NCBI RefSeq assembly: GCF_019635935.1
Contig: NZ_JAHBYN010000001.1
Location: 2,571,532 to 2,635,531, forward strand
Direction of reading: 5' to 3'
Origin: Parvibaculum sp.
Lineage (GTDB): Bacteria; Pseudomonadota; Alphaproteobacteria; Parvibaculales; Parvibaculaceae
Length of the DNA stretch: 64,000 nucleotides
Shown: in pieces, positions 63,465-64,000 of the stretch
How the letters are laid out: each line of letters opens with the position of its first letter
Numbering within the stretch: position 1 is the first letter of the stretch
Notes under the pieces: generated by a model
What the model saw: the letters and a program-made list of their open reading frames with translations, nothing else
What the model was told of the DNA's origin: nothing
Database searches by the model: none
Translations under genes and position numbers: made by a program

Positions 63465-64000
63465 ACGAGTTCACGGAGGAGAGGATACTGGAAGATCGGT
63501 TCGCCGTTTACAGTCAACAAAGACCGTGGTCCAAGCGGGATGATAGAGACGAGATATGGTTCTTTGAACCATCAGATTGCAGGGGATTGCTTGAGTCTGA
63601 AGCTTTGTCTTCGCGTCGCACAGGCTTAGCTGATCGCGTTGAACAGATGGGCTTTCCGTCCCTTGGACGGTTTTTCCGTCAGTGGCTTATGTATACCGAC
63701 GGAGACGAGCATCGCCACTTTAGAAACGCCGTCGTCCGTGCACTCAAAAGAGACGATGCCGAAACAGAAGTTGAAAAAGTAGAATTTGCGACCACGTCAC
63801 AATTCGAGTTGATCAAAGATTTTTGTGAGCCGTACGTTTGGCGTGTATTGCCGAGAATCTTGGGGCTCAGTCGAGAAGAAAGTGAATTTTGGCAACCGCG
63901 CATTGCCATACTCGTTGCGTTGCCTGGTATGGAAAACGCCGGACCCGCGGAAGCGAACGCTGCAGAGACGAGTCTTTTAGAAATACAAAACTATTTGAGA
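63461..64000 (+). CDS. Cytochrome P450-like protein, 3' end cut by window
   Basis: The first 180 residues of an open frame. RVEQMGFPSLGRFFRQWLMYTDGDEHRHFRNAVVRALKRD follows the C-helix pattern of bacterial P450 (D-x2-H-x-R-x-R), and DFCEPYVWRVLPRILGLSREE fits the next helices. Heme Cys and I-helix lie beyond the window, so the call is provisional. Overlaps the 62697 gene. Confidence 0.5.
   Translation, partial: MNEFTEERILEDRFAVYSQQRPWSKRDDRDEIWFFEPSDCRGLLESEALSSRRTGLADRVEQMGFPSLGRFFRQWLMYTDGDEHRHFRNAVVRALKRDDAETEVEKVEFATTSQFELIKDFCEPYVWRVLPRILGLSREESEFWQPRIAILVALPGMENAGPAEANAAETSLLEIQNYLR

Larger units (their letters stand above)
48600..64000. mobile_element. Genomic island integrated at tRNA-Phe, right end outside window
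   Basis: Directly after tRNA-Phe lies a P4-type integrase, then Fic, TraG-like ATPase, ParB-like protein, HEPN-like, large serine recombinase, P-loop NTPase, RuvC-like and DUF3768 genes. Base composition is lower in G+C than in the core, with the 62.3-64 kb end the most AT-rich. The tRNA 3' end (48600-48622) is the presumed attL core; the second copy of GGTTCGATTCCGCCCCTGGG was not found in the window, so the island continues past 64000. No relaxase or mating-pair genes are visible. Confidence 0.75.

Noticed and set aside
49997..64000. Second tRNA-Phe 3'-end copy (attR) inside the window
   Set aside because: Looked for the 20-bp tRNA end and found no second copy; the right end must be outside the window.

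Overview
The window looks like chromosome of a high-GC alphaproteobacterium, most likely in or near Hyphomicrobiales/Parvibaculum. This is inferred from gene content and order, not from a database search. The main clues are the order murA, DUF2948, hisD, UPF0262, low-molecular-weight phosphatase, infA, maf, RNase E/G, yacG, tRNA-Phe, which is typical of that class; an NrdA without an N-terminal ATP-cone; and many acyl-CoA, short-chain dehydrogenase and MaoC-type lipid-metabolism genes.

Layout. 1-18.2 kb: a cut-off oxidoreductase, two short-chain dehydrogenases, an encapsulated-ferritin-like protein behind a GST-like gene, a TPR methyltransferase, a MaoC/thioesterase operon, a thiolase with a second MaoC protein, two tandem acyl-CoA dehydrogenases, a CPA1-type antiporter, a glutamine amidotransferase and proline iminopeptidase. 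18.3-26.9 kb: class Ia ribonucleotide reductase (nrdA, nrdB), an HU-like protein, a GH17-like glycosidase, and a divergent oxidoreductase cluster. 26.9-37.6 kb: a cobalamin riboswitch ahead of a BtuF/BtuC/BtuD-type transporter, an orphan diiron protein, photolyase, a SpoU methyltransferase, YhhN, a serine hydrolase, a thermonuclease-like protein and tRNA-Thr. 37.8-48.6 kb: the conserved cell-envelope/translation cluster, with two unexpected insertions (a SIMPL protein and a lone Mrr-N-like winged helix) and a divergent HxlR/methyltransferase pair.

From about 48.6 kb to the end of the window lies a genomic island integrated at the 3' end of tRNA-Phe. It carries a P4-type tyrosine integrase, a Fic protein behind tandem 12-bp repeats, a TraG-like coupling ATPase divergent from a large ParB-like protein, a HEPN-like protein, a large serine recombinase flanked by 9-bp phased repeats, a P-loop NTPase, an overlapping HTH/RuvC-like pair, a DUF3768 protein, two lipoproteins, and an AT-richer two-gene unit ending in a truncated cytochrome P450-like gene. 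The right end of the island is outside the window.

Non-coding signals that stand out: two nearly identical arrays of CTGTCA direct repeats at 11-bp period, which look like multi-heptad Pho boxes (upstream of the TPR methyltransferase and across the RNase G/yacG junction); a 21-bp perfect palindrome in a Rhizobiales-type intergenic element; the 12-bp and 9-bp repeat sets in the island; and a clear cobalamin riboswitch. Functions are assigned by motif recognition only. Many starts were chosen from Shine-Dalgarno spacing and gene overlaps.
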